DNA from: an uncultured Collinsella sp.
GTDB lineage: Bacteria; Actinomycetota; Coriobacteriia; Coriobacteriales; Coriobacteriaceae
DNA: 7,461 nucleotides
NCBI GenBank assembly: GCA_902482185.1
Contig: CABSZR010000065.1
Coordinates: 1 to 7,461 of the forward strand
Reading direction: 5' to 3'
A program made the position numbers and the translations under genes. The notes beneath the pieces are model-generated. The model was given only the letters and a program-made list of their open reading frames with translations. It searched no databases and had not been told where the DNA came from. The stretch's first letter is position 1. Each line of letters begins with the position of its first letter. Of this stretch, positions 4,723 to 7,461 are shown in pieces.

Positions 4723-6733
4723 CATGACGCTGTTTATCGCATCGCTTGCCGTCTCGTGCATCGGTGCGCTCGCCTCGGTTCTGCTGATCAAGGCCGATAA
4801 CGCTGCCAAGACCGCCGGCTGCCTTATCGGCGCCGTCGCCGCGGTGCTTTCGTTTGTGGCCGGTATCCAGGCCGTGCTGGGCGATGTCACGTCGGTCGAC
4901 ACCATCGTGTTCTTCTCGTTTGCCCATTTCCAGCTGCTGCTCAATCAGCTGTCCGGCCTGTTCGTGGCGCTCATCTCGGTGCTCGCGTTTGCCGGTTCGA
5001 TCTACGGTCTCAACTACTTTGATGAGTACCCGGGCAAAAAGGGCCGCGCCGGCTTCTTCTTTAACACCTTCGTGGCGTCCATGATGCTAGTCATCACCGC
5101 CGACAACGTGTTTTGGTTCCTGGTCGCCTTTGAGCTCATGTCGCTGACCTCGTACTTCCTGGTCGTGATCGAGGAGAACGAGAACTCCATCCATGGCGGT
5201 TGGCTCTACTTTGTGATCGCGCACGTGGGCTTTGTGCTCATCATGGCGAGCTTCCTCACCATGACCAACTTCGCCGGCGGCTCGTTTGCCTTTGCGGATT
5301 TCCGCGCCACGCAGTTTAGCCCCGCGGTCGCATCCGTGTGCTTCGTGCTCGCCTTCTTTGGCTTTGGCGCCAAGGCCGGTATCATCCCGCTTCACGGCTG
5401 GCTGCCCAAGGCACATCCCGAGGCGCCGTCCAACGTGTCGGCCCTCATGTCCGGCGGCATGATCAAGATCGGTATCTTCGGCATCCTCAAGGTGGGTCTC
5501 GACCTGCTCTCCGCCTCGGGTGTTCAGGTCTGGTGGGGCCTTATGGTCATGGTCTTCGGTTCGATCTCGTCGGTCCTCGGCGTGGCCTTCGCCCTGCAGG
5601 AGCATGACATCAAGCGCCTGCTGGCCTATCACTCCGTCGAGAACATCGGCATCATTCTGCTCGGCGTCGGCGCTTCCATGGCCGCCATGGCACTCAACTC
5701 GGTCGGCATCGCCGTCCTGGCTCTGATGGCCGCCCTCTACCACACGTTTAACCACGCGATGTTTAAGGGCGAGCTGTTCTTGGGCGCCGGTGCGCTGCTG
5801 TACTCCACGGGTACGCGCAATATGGAGAAGATGGGCGGCCTGTTCCGTCGTATGCCGGCAACGGCCATCTGCTTCCTCGTTGGCGCGCTTGCCATCTCGG
5901 CCATCCCGCCCTTCAACGGCTTTGTGTCCGAGTGGTTTACCTACCAGTCGCTGTTTAACGCCGCCATGCAGGGCGACAAGGCCGTCATGATCGTGGCCGT
6001 GTTCGCTGCCGTCGCGCTTGCCATTACCGGCGCGCTGGCTGTCACGTGCTTCGTCAAGGCCTATGGCGTCTCCTTTGCCTCCGCGCCCCGCTCCGAGGCC
6101 GCGGCCAATGCCAAGGAGGTTCCCGTCCCCATGGTGTTTGCGCAGGGCTTGCTCGCGGCCATCTGCGTCGTGCTGGGCATTGGCGCTCCCGTGATCGCGC
6201 CCGTGCTGGTCGATGTCGCCGCGTCCGTGCTGCATCCGTACGGTGGCGTGTTTGCCGCCGAGGGCATGGAGCTCATGAACCAGTACTCCGGCGCTGCCAC
6301 CTCCACGCCCGCGATCGCCATTGCGCTCGTGGTGCTCGTCGGCCTTGCCTGCGGATATCGCAAGCTCAAGACCGTCGGCAAAGTGCAGAAGTCCCAGCCG
6401 TGGGCATGCGGCTATGCTCCCAACGAGCATATGCCCGTCGTGGCCACGACCTTTGCCTCCGAGGTGTCCTGGTTTATGCAGCCGCTCTACACGCTGCGTG
6501 ACCGCTGCACGGCCGTCTGCTGGTCCATCGCTCACTTCTTCCAGAAGCTCACCGGTGTGGCCGAGGCTGTGGAGCCCGTACCCGACAAGGTTCTCGTCGA
6601 TGCCCCGCATAAGGGTGTCGAGAAGCTCGCCGACCTCGCGACTAAGCTCGAGGGCGGCAACTACAGCATCTATATCTGCTACATCGTCGCGGCACTCGTG
6701 GTGTTCCTCGTGCTCGCCGTGCAAATGGGTTAA
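4715..6733 (+). CDS. hyfB: Hydrogenase-4 component B, proton-translocating antiporter-like membrane subunit (672 aa)
   Basis: This large hydrophobic protein belongs to the NuoL/NuoM/MrpD antiporter-like family and has the same length as E. coli HyfB (672 aa). Membrane helices run through most of residues 5-450, with more at about 470-500, 530-550 and 650-670. Family residues are in place: Glu140 in V-A-F-E-L-M-S-L-T-S-Y-F, Lys220 in GFGAKAGIIPLHGWLPKAHPEAPS, Lys251 in SGGMIKIGIFG, His306 in YHSVENIG, and His343/His347 in YHTFNHAMFKG. In complex I relatives the Glu and Lys residues form the proton channel, so ion pumping driven by formate-dependent H2 production is possible but not proven. A hydrophilic segment at about 555-645 separates the last helix, as in HyfB/HycC. 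AGGGAG lies 8 bases before ATG 4715, which sits within the last codons of hyfA, so translation is probably coupled. Confidence 0.94.
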   Translation: MDSMTLFIASLAVSCIGALASVLLIKADNAAKTAGCLIGAVAAVLSFVAGIQAVLGDVTSVDTIVFFSFAHFQLLLNQLSGLFVALISVLAFAGSIYGLNYFDEYPGKKGRAGFFFNTFVASMMLVITADNVFWFLVAFELMSLTSYFLVVIEENENSIHGGWLYFVIAHVGFVLIMASFLTMTNFAGGSFAFADFRATQFSPAVASVCFVLAFFGFGAKAGIIPLHGWLPKAHPEAPSNVSALMSGGMIKIGIFGILKVGLDLLSASGVQVWWGLMVMVFGSISSVLGVAFALQEHDIKRLLAYHSVENIGIILLGVGASMAAMALNSVGIAVLALMAALYHTFNHAMFKGELFLGAGALLYSTGTRNMEKMGGLFRRMPATAICFLVGALAISAIPPFNGFVSEWFTYQSLFNAAMQGDKAVMIVAVFAAVALAITGALAVTCFVKAYGVSFASAPRSEAAANAKEVPVPMVFAQGLLAAICVVLGIGAPVIAPVLVDVAASVLHPYGGVFAAEGMELMNQYSGAATSTPAIAIALVVLVGLACGYRKLKTVGKVQKSQPWACGYAPNEHMPVVATTFASEVSWFMQPLYTLRDRCTAVCWSIAHFFQKLTGVAEAVEPVPDKVLVDAPHKGVEKLADLATKLEGGNYSIYICYIVAALVVFLVLAVQMG

Positions 6734-6745
6734 GGAGGGGAGAGC

Positions 6746-7461
6746 ATGAACAACATCGTACTTGCCGTTCTGCAGGGCGTGGTCGTTATGGCCGTCGCGC
6801 CGTTCTTCTCCGGTCTCGGCCGCGTGATCCGCGCCAAGATGCACAACCGTCGCGGCCCCAGCATCATGCAGGACTACCGCGACCTGGCCAAGCTCTTTGC
6901 GCGCCCCGAGTCCCAGAGCGAGGACGCGAGCTTTGCGCTGCGCATCATGCCGCCGCTGTTCTTCGCCGTCGCCTTTATGCTCGCGATGGGCCTGCCGCTC
7001 TTTACGGCGCAAAGCCCCATCCCGGTCTTTGGTGACGCCATCACCATCATGTACAGCCTGGCGCTCGCCCGCTTCTTCTTCGCCCTCTGCGGTGTGGATT
7101 CGTCCAACGCCTACGCCGGTATCGGCGGCGTCCGCGAGCTGCTCATGAGCGTGCTCATCGAGCCGTCCATGCTGCTGGCGCTGTTTGCCGCTGCCCTGGT
7201 GTGCGGTTCCACCGACATCGCCACCATGGGTCAGCACATCATGACGGGTGCCATCGACGCACCGGTCGCCGTGATCCTTGCCGGCATCGCCTTTGCGATC
7301 GCCTGCTACATGGAACTCGGCAAGCTGCCGTTTGACCAGGCCGAGGCCGAGCAGGAGCTTCAGGAGGGTCCGCTCGCCGAGCTTTCCGGCCCGTCGCTCG
7401 CCATGGCCAAGCTTGCCATGTCCATGAAACAGGTCCTGGTCGTCGCTTGGTTCTGCGCGAT
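6746..7461 (+). CDS. hyfC: Hydrogenase-4 component C, NuoH-like membrane anchor subunit (first 238 aa; gene continues past the window)
   Basis: The frame from ATG 6746 stays open to the right edge and gives 238 residues of a protein usually near 310-315 aa, so the C-terminal quarter is missing only because the window ends. It matches HyfC/HycD, homologues of complex I NuoH, which link the hydrogenase arm to the membrane arm. Conserved elements are A-K-M-H-N-R-R-G-P at 30-38 followed by QDYRDLAKLF, the L-A-R-F-F-F-A-L segment at 107-114, V-R-E-L-L-M-S-V-L-I-E-P at 129-140, and E-L-G-K-L-P-F-D-Q-A-E-A-E-Q-E-L-Q-E-G at 190-208. The acidic 190-208 loop is the most diagnostic. Helices are likely at about 3-22, 66-86, 98-116, 131-153 and 172-190. 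The Shine-Dalgarno AGGAGGGG (6733-6740) begins inside the hyfB stop codon, 5 bases before the ATG. The remaining hyf genes are expected downstream. Confidence 0.94.
   Translation, partial: MNNIVLAVLQGVVVMAVAPFFSGLGRVIRAKMHNRRGPSIMQDYRDLAKLFARPESQSEDASFALRIMPPLFFAVAFMLAMGLPLFTAQSPIPVFGDAITIMYSLALARFFFALCGVDSSNAYAGIGGVRELLMSVLIEPSMLLALFAAALVCGSTDIATMGQHIMTGAIDAPVAVILAGIAFAIACYMELGKLPFDQAEAEQELQEGPLAELSGPSLAMAKLAMSMKQVLVVAWFCA

Noticed and set aside
5087..7237. 716-codon minus-strand open frame opposite hyfB and hyfC
   Set aside because: Its composition (long runs rich in His, Gly, Asp and Arg) is typical of an antisense shadow of GC-rich membrane-protein genes, and it spans two well-supported genes.
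1..7461. CRISPR arrays, tRNA or rRNA genes, insertion sequences
   Set aside because: Reading both strands I found no regular direct-repeat/spacer pattern, no tRNA-like cloverleaf, and no transposase or terminal inverted repeats.

Overview
This window looks like the chromosome of a GC-rich, anaerobic, fermentative bacterium of the Coriobacteriia, most likely Collinsella or a close relative. That guess rests on high GC with strong G/C preference at third codon positions, clear Shine-Dalgarno sites, and a selenocysteine-dependent formate hydrogenlyase locus that suits an H2-producing gut anaerobe. No rRNA or other taxonomic marker is present, so it is an inference.

Layout. Positions 40-781 (minus strand) carry a two-gene type II toxin-antitoxin module: a RelB/DinJ-like antitoxin followed, with an 8-base overlap, by a PIN-domain toxin that seems to lack some canonical acidic residues. 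Its likely promoter and two dyad-symmetric operator candidates lie just upstream. Positions 782-1208 form an intergenic region between this module and the divergent plus-strand operon. It holds an AT-rich segment, a perfect 11-bp inverted repeat with a third half-site, near-repeats, and a leader of about 125 nt in which the ribosome-binding site of the first gene can be paired away.

From 1209 to the right edge runs one co-directional operon for a formate hydrogenlyase built on a hydrogenase-4 (Hyf) type group 4 [NiFe] hydrogenase. It encodes a HydN-like four-cluster ferredoxin, a selenocysteine formate dehydrogenase H (fdhF, with in-frame UGA at 2221-2223 and a SECIS hairpin right after it), a second four-cluster ferredoxin (hyfA), a large antiporter-like membrane subunit (hyfB) and the NuoH-like membrane subunit (hyfC, cut by the window edge). 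A strong GC hairpin followed by a short T-rich stretch sits between fdhF and hyfA and may tune the ratio of dehydrogenase to hydrogenase transcripts.

How they work together: FdhF oxidises formate to CO2. Electrons pass through the ferredoxin-like subunits (the HydN-like protein and/or HyfA) to the hydrogenase peripheral arm, whose genes should lie beyond the right edge. The hydrogenase reduces protons to H2, and HyfB and HyfC anchor the complex in the membrane and may couple the reaction to ion translocation. The hydrogenase large and small subunits, the maturation genes and selABCD are not in this window. The main risk for automatic annotation is fdhF being split into two genes at the UGA.
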